Below, piece by piece: positions 24,349 through 32,350 of a stretch of DNA of 64,000 bases. The stretch lies in contig CAVUJG010000019.1 in NCBI GenBank assembly GCA_963741755.1, forward strand, positions 88,898-152,897, written 5' to 3'. The translations under genes and the position numbers were made by a program. The DNA is from Sva-07 sp963741755 (lineage in GTDB: Bacteria; Actinomycetota; Acidimicrobiia; Acidimicrobiales; Ilumatobacteraceae). Each line of letters opens with the position of its first letter. Within the stretch, counting starts at the first letter, position 1. Under the pieces are notes generated by a model. That model was not told where the DNA came from. It searched no databases and saw only the letters and a program-made list of their open reading frames with translations.

Positions 24349-25674
24349 GGGTTGGTCAGGGGCCGGGCGGGAAGATCTGACTGCCAGTCGACTGCCACAG
24401 TCGCCGCCCGCGAGCGAGAGGTCCTGACAGATCGTCGCTCGGGTGATCTTCCACACGCCGTCGATGAGCACGGCGATGCCGTACCGGTTGTCGAAGTCGT
24501 TGCCCGGGGTGTCGATCGAATAGCGGAACCACGCCTCGTCGGGAGCGGTGAACACCAGCTCGTCGATGGTCGCCGACGCGCCCGCGGCGTCGTCGGCGTA
24601 TCCGCCCGCCTGGACTTGTTCGCGCGCTTCGGCCACACCGGTGGGATCGTCGATGAGGGCAGCACCGTCGGTTTCCCGACCGATCGCCCCGTAGAGCGTC
24701 GTCATCGCCGCACGCACCTCCGCCTCGGCTGCCACGGGATCGGCGGGTTGCTCGCCTGCTTCGGGCAGCGCCGGAGGTGGAGGTGTACACGACGCGCGGA
24801 ACTCCGGATCGTCCCATGTCCCGGCGCCATCGGAGCCGATCACGGCCGACTCTGCGCCGCCCTCGAACGTCACGTCGAACGTCGGCGTCGCATCGACGTA
24901 GTAGGTGTAGTCGCCCTCGGTGACAGGGGTCGCCGGCTCGCCCGGAACGGTGAGGACCGCGATCCCACCCTGCGGTGCCGCCGAGTCGGTCGATCCGTCG
25001 ACGAACGTCACCCGGACGTTGGTGACGTCGGCCGGCGACTGCACGACCACAACCCACTGCGGCGAGCCGTCGTTGCCGCCGAGCAGCAGCGACGAGACCG
25101 CACGCCCCTTGAACGGCTCGGTGTACCACGGGACACCACCGACATCGACGACGCCGTTGCCGGTCATCGACACCCGGAGCTGTCCCGACTCGAAACACCA
25201 CGGCGCCGGACGCCAATCGCCAGCTCCCCAGTCGCCGTCCAGCCCCATGTCCCACGTCTGGCCGAGCTGCACGCGCAGCGCGAATCCAGTGTCGGTCGTA
25301 CGTTCGGCGAGCGTCTGCATCGGTTGGGAACCGAATGCTGCGTATCCAGGACCGCCGGAGGAACGAACGCCGAAGTCGCTGTCGTCGCCGCCCTCAGGCA
25401 TCGGGTCGGCCACCTCCTCGATCATCGGTGCGGGCGTCACGGACGGCTCCGCGATGGTCGACGCTGGACGTTCCGTCTCGTCGGTTGCGGCGGTGTCGGC
25501 GCCGGCGAGCTCACCGCTGTCGTCGTCGACGCTGCGACCGATCCCATAGCCGGCGCCGCCTGCCGCCGCGATCAACATTGCTGCGGCGACCCCGACCACC
25601 ACGCGTCGCCGCCCTCGTCCGTCACCAGCAGGCCTGCCAGCGGCAGGTTCCAACTCGTCGAACTCGATGGTCAT
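24325..25674 (-). CDS. membrane-anchored extracellular protein, unknown function
   Basis: A short cytoplasmic N-terminus (residues 1-25, ending GRGRRR) is followed by one transmembrane helix, VVVGVAAAMLIAAAGGAGYGIG, and an acidic Ser/Thr/Pro-rich extracellular linker. The ectodomain has a beta-rich part with many Trp and Tyr residues and a C-terminal SnoaL/NTF2-like stretch (about 340-440) with MTTLYGAIGRETDGAALIDDPTGV and DEAWFRYSIDTPGNDFDNRYGIAVLIDGVWKITRATICQDL, two cysteines included. I do not recognise the full protein. Length 449; the last few codons fall inside the nested palindromic element, which therefore extends the C-terminus. The ATG at 25674 starts MTIEFDELEP. Confidence 0.75.
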   Translation of the reverse strand: MTIEFDELEPAAGRPAGDGRGRRRVVVGVAAAMLIAAAGGAGYGIGRSVDDDSGELAGADTAATDETERPASTIAEPSVTPAPMIEEVADPMPEGGDDSDFGVRSSGGPGYAAFGSQPMQTLAERTTDTGFALRVQLGQTWDMGLDGDWGAGDWRPAPWCFESGQLRVSMTGNGVVDVGGVPWYTEPFKGRAVSSLLLGGNDGSPQWVVVVQSPADVTNVRVTFVDGSTDSAAPQGGIAVLTVPGEPATPVTEGDYTYYVDATPTFDVTFEGGAESAVIGSDGAGTWDDPEFRASCTPPPPALPEAGEQPADPVAAEAEVRAAMTTLYGAIGRETDGAALIDDPTGVAEAREQVQAGGYADDAAGASATIDELVFTAPDEAWFRYSIDTPGNDFDNRYGIAVLIDGVWKITRATICQDLSLAGGDCGSRLAVRSSRPAPDQPRLRYNSG

Positions 25675-25800
25675 CGTGTCCCCTCTCGACGTGCTCCAGC
25701 CGACCCACGTCGGCTGTTCCATGTTGGACGATCGCCGGCCCCGAACGGTTCCCGAGTCTCGCACAGGGAATAGAACCCGGATGAGACCGTTGCACGGGAC

Positions 25801-26157
25801 ATGGCCGACGACATGACTGCAATCGACGCCGCCACCGCTGGCGCCCGCATCGACTTGTACTGGCGGCCCGGATGTGGATTCTGTTCGATGCTGCAGCGCA
25901 AGCTCGACAAGTTCGGCATCGAACGCGTCGAGCACAACATCTGGGACGACCCCGACGCTGCGGCCACGGTTCGCCAGCACGCCAACGGAAACGAGACCGT
26001 GCCGACCGTCGTCATCGCAGGCCAGGGCTTCGTCAACCCCTCCGCCGGTGAGCTGATCGCCTACCTCGGCGTCCACCACCCGGATCTCCTCCCCGATGGC
26101 TTCGAGGCGCCCGAGCCGAACCCCGTCAGCCGTCTCGCCACGCGCGTGTTCGGATGA
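25801..26157 (+). CDS. glutaredoxin-like (mycoredoxin-type) protein
   Basis: Thioredoxin-fold redox protein. The start of the fold, IDLYWRPGCGFCSMLQRKLDKFGI, holds a CxxC active site (CGFC, residues about 25-28), with the cis-proline loop ETVPTVVIAGQGFVNPSAGELIAYL. Mycoredoxins of actinobacteria use CxxC with mycothiol, which fits the expected thiol chemistry of this organism. It has a short C-terminal extension (HHPDLLPDGFEAPEPNPVSRLATRVFG). Length 118. It lies immediately before cystathionine beta-synthase, its stop overlapping an upstream in-frame ATG of that gene, so the two are probably co-transcribed. Confidence 0.88.
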   Translation: MADDMTAIDAATAGARIDLYWRPGCGFCSMLQRKLDKFGIERVEHNIWDDPDAAATVRQHANGNETVPTVVIAGQGFVNPSAGELIAYLGVHHPDLLPDGFEAPEPNPVSRLATRVFG

Positions 26158-26161
26158 CGGG

Positions 26162-26167
26162 TACTGT
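26162..26167 (+). promoter_or_regulatory. -10-like box TACTGT, internal leaderless promoter before cbs
   Basis: TACTGT ends 7 bases before the ATG at 26175, immediately after the glutaredoxin stop codon. Confidence 0.4.
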
Positions 26168-26174
26168 CGACGCC

Positions 26175-27611
26175 ATGAGCGATCCGCGACTCGAGGGTAC
26201 GGAGATCGTCGACTCGGTGATCGACACCATCGGCGACACACCGCTGATCCGCCTCAAACGCCTCAGCGAACTCGAAGGCATCGAGTGCGTGTTCGCCATG
26301 AAGAACGAGGCCACGAACCCGGGAGGGTCGGCCAAGGACCGCCCGGCACTCGAGATGATCCTCGCCGCCGAACGGGAGGGCCTCCTGCAGCCGGGCGGCA
26401 CGATCGTCGAGCCGACGAGCGGCAACACCGGCGTCGGGCTCGCCATCGTCGCTGCGCAACGTGGCTACCACTGCGTGTTCGTGATGACCGACAAGGTCGC
26501 CCCCGAGAAGGTGTCGCTGCTGCGTGCCTACGGCGCCGAAGTCGTCGTGTGTCCCGTGGCGGTCGAGCCCGACGACCCGCAGAGCTACTACAGCGTCGCC
26601 GCCCGGCTCACCGACGAACTGGGCGCGTTCCGACCGAACCAGTACGGGAACCCGCACAATCCCGAAGCGCACGTCAAGACCACGGGGCCCGAGATCTGGC
26701 GCCAGACCGCCGGTCGCATCACCCACTTCATCGCCGGTGCCGGCACGTGCGGGTCGATCACCGGTGTCGCCCGCTACCTCAAGTCGATGAACCCCGACAT
26801 CCAGATCATCGCCGCCGACCCCGAGGGCTCCGTGTTCTCCGGTGGGTCGGGTCGCCCGTATCTGGTCGAAGGCGTCGGCGAGGACTTCTTCCCCGCCGCG
26901 TGGGCGCCTGAACTCCTCGACGACATCATCCCGATCAGCGACGAAGAGAGCTTCCTCACGGCCCGCTACGTCAGCCAGCGCGAAGGCATCCTGATCGGTG
27001 GATCGGGAGGGATGGCCGTCGCGGCGGCGATCAAGGTCGCAAAGGCCGCCGGCCCCGACGCCGTCGTCGTGGTGTTCAACCCGGACTCCGGCCGCGGCTA
27101 TCTGTCGAGGGTGTTCGACGACGACTGGATGGCCAACTTCGGATTCCTGCGCGAGTGCGAACGTTGCGTGGGCGCCGTGCTCGACGCCCGTAACGCCTCG
27201 ATCGAGAACCTGCTCTACGTCAACCCGCAGCAGTTGGTGTCCGAGGCGATCGAACTGATGCGTTCGAACGGCGTCAGCCAGCTGCCGGTGTGCAAGAACA
27301 CCCCGCCGTTCGCGGCCGCCGAGGTGTCCGGTTCGATCGACGAACTCGAACTGATGGAGGCCATCAACCGCGACCCAGGCGTGATGTCGACGCCGGTCGA
27401 GAAGGTGATGGGCCCCAAGCTCCCCACCATCGGCGTCGGCCAGAAGGTCGAACTCGCCGTCGAAATGCTCGAATCCGCGCCGGCGTTGCTGGTGCTGTCG
27501 GGTGGTCGCCCCCTCAGCGTGCTCACCCGCACCGACGTGCTGTCGTACTTCACCGCCATTGCCGAGGACGCCCTGGAACGTGGTTCCGGTACCGTGTCCA
27601 GCGATGGGTGA
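26175..27611 (+). CDS. cbs: cystathionine beta-synthase with CBS domain pair
   Basis: Pyridoxal-phosphate enzyme that condenses serine and homocysteine to cystathionine. The PLP lysine is K54 in NPGGSAKDRPA, the phosphate-binding loop is TSGNTGVGLAI, and GAGTCGSITGVARYLK and GGSGGMAVAAA follow. Unlike many bacterial homologues it retains a C-terminal regulatory pair of CBS domains (about residues 335-470, including SEAIELMRSNGVSQLPVC and LSVLTRTDVLSYF), the region that binds S-adenosylmethionine or nucleotides. Length 478. An in-frame ATG at 26154 overlaps the previous stop, but the leaderless promoter favours 26175. It overlaps the cystathionine gamma-synthase gene by 8 bases; together they cover transsulfuration. 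Confidence 0.93.
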   Translation: MSDPRLEGTEIVDSVIDTIGDTPLIRLKRLSELEGIECVFAMKNEATNPGGSAKDRPALEMILAAEREGLLQPGGTIVEPTSGNTGVGLAIVAAQRGYHCVFVMTDKVAPEKVSLLRAYGAEVVVCPVAVEPDDPQSYYSVAARLTDELGAFRPNQYGNPHNPEAHVKTTGPEIWRQTAGRITHFIAGAGTCGSITGVARYLKSMNPDIQIIAADPEGSVFSGGSGRPYLVEGVGEDFFPAAWAPELLDDIIPISDEESFLTARYVSQREGILIGGSGGMAVAAAIKVAKAAGPDAVVVVFNPDSGRGYLSRVFDDDWMANFGFLRECERCVGAVLDARNASIENLLYVNPQQLVSEAIELMRSNGVSQLPVCKNTPPFAAAEVSGSIDELELMEAINRDPGVMSTPVEKVMGPKLPTIGVGQKVELAVEMLESAPALLVLSGGRPLSVLTRTDVLSYFTAIAEDALERGSGTVSSDG

Positions 27612-28770
27612 TCTCGACGAATCGACCGCACGCCACGGGTTCGCCACCCGCGCCATCCACGCCGGGCAAGACCCCGAACCGACCACTGGGGCCGTGGTCA
27701 CCCCGATCTCGCTGTCGACGACGTTCGCTCAAGATGGCGTCGGTGGGCACAAGGGGTTCGAGTACTCCCGCTCGGGCAACCCCACCCGATCCGCACTCGA
27801 AGCGCAGGTCGCGTCGCTCGAAGACGCCACCCACGGCCTCGCCTTCGCAAGCGGCCTCGCCGCCGAGGACAACATCCTGCGGCTCCTGCGACCGGGCCAA
27901 CGGATCCTGCTCGGCAACGACGCGTACGGCGGCACGTTCCGCCTGATCTCGAAAGTGTGGAGCCCGCTCGGGTTCCCGTGGACGGCGGTCGACCTCACCG
28001 ACCTCGACGCGTTGCGCACGAACTGGCCCGACGACGTCGGCATGGTCTGGCTCGAAACCCCGACCAACCCGCTGCTGACCTGCTTCGACATCGAAGCGAT
28101 CGCCGAGATCGGCCGAGCCCGCGGGGCGATCGTGGTCGTCGACAACACCTTCGCCACGCCGTACCTCCAGCAACCGCTCACGCTCGGCGCCGACGTCGTC
28201 GTGCACTCGGCCACGAAGTACCTCGGTGGCCACAGCGACGTGATCGGCGGATTCGTTGCGACCAACGACGACGACCTCGCCGACCGGTTGCGCTTCACCC
28301 AGAACGCCGCCGGCGCCGTGCCGGCCCCGTTCGACTGTTATCTCGTGCTGCGCGGCGTCAAGACGCTCGCCGTCCGGATGGATCGACACTGCGAGAACGC
28401 CCGCGCGGTCGTCGACCTGCTCGTCGGACATCGCGCCGTCGACCGCGTGTTGTATCCGCAGCTGCCAGACCATCCCGGCCACGCCGCCGCGGCCAAGCAG
28501 ATGAGCGATTTCGGCGGCATGGTGTCGTTCACGGTGAACGCGGGCATGGCTGCTGCGATGACGGTCGCCGATTCCACCGAGGTGTTCACACTTGCCGAGT
28601 CGCTCGGCGCCGTCGAGAGCCTGATCGAGCATCCCGGCGCGATGACCCACGCGTCCGCGGCCGGCTCGCCACTCGAAGTACCCGACAATCTGGTGCGGCT
28701 GTCGGTCGGCATCGAGGACGCCGCCGACCTGGTCGCCGACCTCGAGCAGGCCCTCGACCGCATCCGATGA
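27604..28770 (+). CDS. metB: cystathionine gamma-synthase/lyase family enzyme
   Basis: Cys/Met-metabolism PLP enzyme. The beginning HGFATRAIHAGQDPEPTTGAVV is typical, FEYSRSGNPTRSALE forms the substrate site, DNTFATPYLQQPL holds the pyridoxal ring and SATKYLGGHSD carries the Schiff-base lysine K205. The end, TLAESLGAVESLIEHPGAMTH, is the family signature. Length 388. Sequence alone does not separate gamma-synthase (metB) from gamma-lyase (mccB/metC type); coupling to cystathionine beta-synthase makes the lyase direction (cystathionine to cysteine) at least as likely. The ATG at 27604 overlaps the cbs stop, and the stop overlaps the otsA start (ATGA). Confidence 0.9.
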   Translation: MGDLDESTARHGFATRAIHAGQDPEPTTGAVVTPISLSTTFAQDGVGGHKGFEYSRSGNPTRSALEAQVASLEDATHGLAFASGLAAEDNILRLLRPGQRILLGNDAYGGTFRLISKVWSPLGFPWTAVDLTDLDALRTNWPDDVGMVWLETPTNPLLTCFDIEAIAEIGRARGAIVVVDNTFATPYLQQPLTLGADVVVHSATKYLGGHSDVIGGFVATNDDDLADRLRFTQNAAGAVPAPFDCYLVLRGVKTLAVRMDRHCENARAVVDLLVGHRAVDRVLYPQLPDHPGHAAAAKQMSDFGGMVSFTVNAGMAAAMTVADSTEVFTLAESLGAVESLIEHPGAMTHASAAGSPLEVPDNLVRLSVGIEDAADLVADLEQALDRIR

Positions 28771-30197
28771 GCCTGCCGCCCGACTTCCCCCTCGCCCACG
28801 AGGCGCCCCGACTCGAGCGGCCGATCGTCGTGGCCGCCAACCGGTTGCCCGTGATGCGCACCGACGACGGTTGGACCGCCAGCCCCGGCGGGTTGGTGCG
28901 AGCACTGTTACCGATGTTGCGCGACACCGGCGGCACCTGGGTCGGTTGGACCGGCAACTCCGACGATCACACCGACCCGTTCGAGATCGAAGGCGTCGAT
29001 CTGCACCCCGTGCCGATCAGCGCCGAGGAGATCGAGCTCTACTACGAAGGGTTCTCCAACGACGCGCTGTGGCCGCTGTACCACGACGCGCTGCGTGAAT
29101 CGACGTACTCCAGCGAGCAGTGGGACGCCTACGTCGCGGTCAACGAGCGCTTCGCCGTCACCCTCGCCAACATCGCGCCGGCGAACGCGGTCGTGTGGAT
29201 CCACGACTACCAGCTCCAGTTGGTTCCGAAGCTGCTTCGCGAACAGCGCAGCGACATCACCATCGGGTTCTTCCTGCACATCCCGTTCCCGCCGTACGAA
29301 CTGTTCTCGCGGCTGCCATGGCGCACCGAGGTGGTCGAGGGATTGCTCGGCTGCGACCTGGTCGGCTTCCAACGCCCGAAGGATGCGTCCAACTTCGTGG
29401 CCGCCGCACAGGAACTCGTGGGCGTCGATGCCGACGACGACGGAACGATCGAGCATCTCGGTCGCCGCGTCCACGTCGGCAAGTTCCCGATCTCGATCGA
29501 TGTCGGCGACGTCGAGGAGATGGCGGCCGGACGCGCCACCCGCCAACGGATGAGCCAGATCCGCGCCCGTCTCGGCGACCCCGAAGTCATCCTGCTCGGC
29601 GTCGATCGACTCGACTACACCAAGGGCATCGGGCTGCGTCTCAAGGCGTTCGCTGCGCTGCTCGAATCGGGTGAGCTCGACCCCGAACGTCACGTGATGG
29701 TGCAGGTCGCCACGCCCACGCGTGAGGCCGTCGAGCACTACCAGGACGAGCGCCACGAGGTGGAACGCCTGGTCGGGGCCATCAATGGCCGCTACAGCCG
29801 GATCGGACTGCCGGTCGTGCACTACCTGTACCAGTCGCTGCCGTTCGACGAGCTGATCGCGCTCTACCGCGCCGGTGACGTCATGTTGGTCACGCCGTTC
29901 CGCGACGGCATGAACCTGGTCGCCAAGGAGTACGCCGCATCCCACATCGACGGCGACGGTGTCCTGGTGCTCTCCGAATTCGCCGGTGCCGCCGACGAAC
30001 TGACCGACGCCGTACTCGTCAACCCCCACGACGACCACGCGCTGCAGCAAGCGATCGTCCAGGCCGTCGAGATGCACCGCCACGAACGACGCGGCCGGAT
30101 GGCAGGCCTGCGCGACCAGATCCGCAAGAGCGATGTTCAGGGCTGGGCCGACCGGTTCCTGGCGCAGCTCGCCGCCGCCGGGTCACCACCCACGTGA
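28767..30197 (+). CDS. otsA: alpha,alpha-trehalose-phosphate synthase (OtsA)
   Basis: GT20 glycosyltransferase that makes trehalose-6-phosphate from UDP- or ADP-glucose and glucose-6-phosphate. Signatures: VVAANRLPVM at the N-terminus, GGTWVGWTGN, VWIHDYQLQLVPKLLRE, FFLHIPFPPYELF, LLGVDRLDYTKGI and PFRDGMNLVAKEYAASH. Length 476 is normal. It starts in the ATGA of the upstream gene and its stop lies in the GTGA start of otsB, so translation of all is coupled. Trehalose serves as compatible solute and, in actinobacteria, as a cell-envelope precursor; why it is coupled to transsulfuration genes is not evident. Confidence 0.95.
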   Translation: MSLPPDFPLAHEAPRLERPIVVAANRLPVMRTDDGWTASPGGLVRALLPMLRDTGGTWVGWTGNSDDHTDPFEIEGVDLHPVPISAEEIELYYEGFSNDALWPLYHDALRESTYSSEQWDAYVAVNERFAVTLANIAPANAVVWIHDYQLQLVPKLLREQRSDITIGFFLHIPFPPYELFSRLPWRTEVVEGLLGCDLVGFQRPKDASNFVAAAQELVGVDADDDGTIEHLGRRVHVGKFPISIDVGDVEEMAAGRATRQRMSQIRARLGDPEVILLGVDRLDYTKGIGLRLKAFAALLESGELDPERHVMVQVATPTREAVEHYQDERHEVERLVGAINGRYSRIGLPVVHYLYQSLPFDELIALYRAGDVMLVTPFRDGMNLVAKEYAASHIDGDGVLVLSEFAGAADELTDAVLVNPHDDHALQQAIVQAVEMHRHERRGRMAGLRDQIRKSDVQGWADRFLAQLAAAGSPPT

Positions 30198-30946
30198 GCG
30201 CGTACGACGACCCCGTCGAGGTCGCCCATCGCGTCGCGAGCCTCCCGAAACCGCTCCTCCTCGGACTCGACGTCGACGGCGTGCTCGCACCACTCGTGGA
30301 CCACGCCGACGATGCGGTCCTCCTCGACGGCATGGGTGCTGCGGTGAGCGCCGTGGCCGCACTCGACTCAGTGCACGTCGCGGTCGTGTCGGGACGTTCG
30401 CTCGACGGACTTGCCCAGTTCGGGTTCGAACACGACGTCGACATGATCGGCAGCCACGGAATGGAGACTCGCGACCGAGCGATGGATCCGCTCGACGCCG
30501 ACGAGCGCGAGCGCCTGGCGGCCCTCGACACCCTGGCAGTGGAGGCCTCCGAACGCGCGGGCGACGGCGCCTGGGTGGAGCGAAAGCCCGCCAGCGTCGT
30601 GCTGCACGTTCGAGCGGCGCAGCCTGAGCGCCGCCGCGAGGCGATCGACCACCTCCGCTCCGAGTCGGCCCACATCGACGGCGCCACGCTCAAGGCCGGC
30701 AGCAACGTCCTCGAGGCATTCGCCCGCCACGCCGACAAGGGCACCGCCCTCATGCACCTGGCGAACGAACTCGGCGCTGCAACCACGGTGTTCGTCGGCG
30801 ACGACGTCACCGACGAGGAGGCGTTCGCCCGCCTGTCACGTACCGACATGGCCATCAAGGTCGGCGACGCCGCCACGATCGCCCCCCACCGTCTCGCCGA
30901 CCCCGAAGCGGTGCTCACGTTCCTCCACACCCTCGCGCAACGCTGA
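30194..30946 (+). CDS. otsB: trehalose-6-phosphate phosphatase (OtsB)
   Basis: HAD-superfamily phosphatase converting trehalose-6-phosphate to trehalose. The nucleophile motif is LGLDVDGVLAPLV with D26 and acid D28, motif II VAVVSGRSL, and the metal motif TTVFVGDDVTDEEAF near residue 200. The cap segment MIGSHGMETR and the WVERKPASVVLHVR strand are typical of OtsB. Length 250, GTG start overlapping the otsA stop. It completes the two-step trehalose pathway encoded in this operon and is convergent with the following vapC gene. Confidence 0.93.
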   Translation: MSAYDDPVEVAHRVASLPKPLLLGLDVDGVLAPLVDHADDAVLLDGMGAAVSAVAALDSVHVAVVSGRSLDGLAQFGFEHDVDMIGSHGMETRDRAMDPLDADERERLAALDTLAVEASERAGDGAWVERKPASVVLHVRAAQPERRREAIDHLRSESAHIDGATLKAGSNVLEAFARHADKGTALMHLANELGAATTVFVGDDVTDEEAFARLSRTDMAIKVGDAATIAPHRLADPEAVLTFLHTLAQR

Positions 30947-30973
30947 GTTCCTGCCGACAGCTGCGACCGGTGG

Positions 30974-31390
30974 TCAGGTCTCGGCAGCGACGGCGAGTCG
31001 CTCGATGCGTTGACCGGTGACCTCGGCGATGATCTCGAAGTCCTTGTCGAGATGCAGGACGGTGAGTCCAGCGGATTCAGCGATTGCGGCGATGAGGAGG
31101 TCTGGGATGGATGGCGCCCGGTGCTGCCCACGGTCAGCGAGGGCCAGTTGGACGGCGACGGCGCGGTCCTCGATCTTCGTGGTGAGGTACTCCACAGGCA
31201 TCGACGCGAGCGGCGGCCTCGCAGCGCTGTCACGAAGTTCGTTCGCCGACCTCGCTGAGAAGCCGACCTCGAGTCGAGTGACAGTGCTGATCCGGATGAG
31301 CCCGCGTTGGATTCGGGTTGCCCAGGTTGCGGCATCAGGGCTGGTGGCAAGTCGGACCAGCGCGGACTTGTCGATCAGCCAGGTGGTCAT
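30974..31390 (-). CDS. vapC: VapC-type PIN-domain toxin, second module
   Basis: PIN-domain ribonuclease toxin. MTTWLIDKSALVRLA supplies the first acidic residue (D7), VTRLEVGFSARSANEL the second (Glu), and SIPDLLIAAIAESAGLTVLHLDKDFEII the third and fourth, the full metal site. The length, 138 residues, is typical of actinobacterial VapC. The ATG overlaps the stop codon of the antitoxin gene (ATGA), so the pair is translationally coupled. It is a different subfamily from the toxin at the left end of the window, since the two show little similarity outside the catalytic acids. Confidence 0.9.
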   Translation of the reverse strand: MTTWLIDKSALVRLATSPDAATWATRIQRGLIRISTVTRLEVGFSARSANELRDSAARPPLASMPVEYLTTKIEDRAVAVQLALADRGQHRAPSIPDLLIAAIAESAGLTVLHLDKDFEIIAEVTGQRIERLAVAAET

Positions 31391-31608
31391 CGCCAGGCGT
31401 CGTCCATGACGGTGCTGTCGCTGAGGTCGGCGAACGTGTCGGCGAAAGCTGCAAGATCGTCGATGGTGACGTCGAGAAGCGTTTCGCTCCGCTCGCGTGC
31501 GAGCGTCCGTCGCAGGTATTCGGTACGAGACAGCCCAGCTCTCTGCGCCTTGGCGTCGATTGCCGCCAACACATCGTCGGGTACATCTCGAATCAGAATG
31601 TCGCTCAT
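31387..31608 (-). CDS. vapB: VapB-type antitoxin, second module
   Basis: A 73-residue antitoxin. MSDILIRDVPDDVLAAIDAKAQRAGLSRTEYLRRTLA is a ribbon-helix-helix DNA-binding domain of the VapB/FitA type, and LDVTIDDLAAFADTFADLSD is the acidic toxin-binding tail. The ATG at 31608 is favoured over an upstream in-frame ATG because a clear ribosome-binding sequence, GGAGGAG, precedes it by six bases, and because the RHH domain starts there. Co-transcribed with the downstream toxin. Confidence 0.88.
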   Translation of the reverse strand: MSDILIRDVPDDVLAAIDAKAQRAGLSRTEYLRRTLARERSETLLDVTIDDLAAFADTFADLSDSTVMDDAWR

Positions 31609-31665
31609 CGTTCGCTCCTCCAACGTCTCGGTATCAGACGATATCACTGCCGCTCTGGCCGTTGG

Positions 31666-32343
31666 TCAGAAGAGGGTGGATTGGCCGGCGGGCGGGGTGC
31701 GGCGAATCGCGGTCCACGGGACGTAGTGATCCATGAACACCCACGTTCGGCGATGGATCGCCGAGGGGCCGTAACCGACCAGCGCCGCCTTGTGCACGGG
31801 GCACGGGTAGCCCTTGTTGGTGTCGAACGACCAGTTCGGGTAGCTCTCGGCGTGCGCACGCATCTCGCGATCGCGCACCACCTTGGCGAGGATGCTCGCC
31901 GTGGCGACGCTCAGGCACCGCAGGTCGGCTTTCACCGCCAGCTCGACGTGTGGGACCGACGGCGACACGAAGTCCCACTTGCCGTCGGTGACGGCGACGT
32001 CGGGCGCGACGCCGAGCCCCTCGATTGCCCGTCGGGCGGCCAGCTTCTGCGCCGCAGACATGCCGAGCTGGTCGCACTCCTCCTGGCTCGCCGAGCCCAC
32101 CGCCCAGGCGATGCACCAGGCGGTCAGCTTGTCGAACAGCGCCTCGCGTTCACGCTCGGAGAGCAGCTTCGAGTCGCGCACGCCGTTGACGCGAGTGTCG
32201 CGCGGCAGGATTGCCGCTCCGACCGACAGCGGCCCGGCCCAGGCGCCGCGCCCGACCTCGTCGATACCGACGACGACCTCGTGGCCGCGCGCCCACATCT
32301 CCTTCTCGATCGCCCGCGTCGGCGCTCGCTTCTTCGACGCCAC
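31666..32343 (-). CDS. rnhB: ribonuclease HII
   Basis: Endonuclease that removes ribonucleotides from DNA and RNA from RNA-DNA hybrids. Catalytic acids are in VVVGIDEVGRGAWAGPL (D28, E29), AVTDGKWDF and VKADLRCLSVATASILAKVVRDREM, the family hallmarks, with the C-terminal NKGYPCPVHKAALVGYGPSAIHR. Length 225 from GTG 32343, which begins 7 bases after the stop of the upstream gene. Third gene of the gpsA operon. Confidence 0.93.
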   Translation of the reverse strand: MASKKRAPTRAIEKEMWARGHEVVVGIDEVGRGAWAGPLSVGAAILPRDTRVNGVRDSKLLSEREREALFDKLTAWCIAWAVGSASQEECDQLGMSAAQKLAARRAIEGLGVAPDVAVTDGKWDFVSPSVPHVELAVKADLRCLSVATASILAKVVRDREMRAHAESYPNWSFDTNKGYPCPVHKAALVGYGPSAIHRRTWVFMDHYVPWTAIRRTPPAGQSTLF

Positions 32344-32350
32344 GCACGCC

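Noticed and set aside
30194..30946. Valine in place of threonine in the OtsB motif (DVDGV) as a defect
   Set aside because: HAD phosphatases tolerate T or V at this position, so it is not evidence of inactivity.
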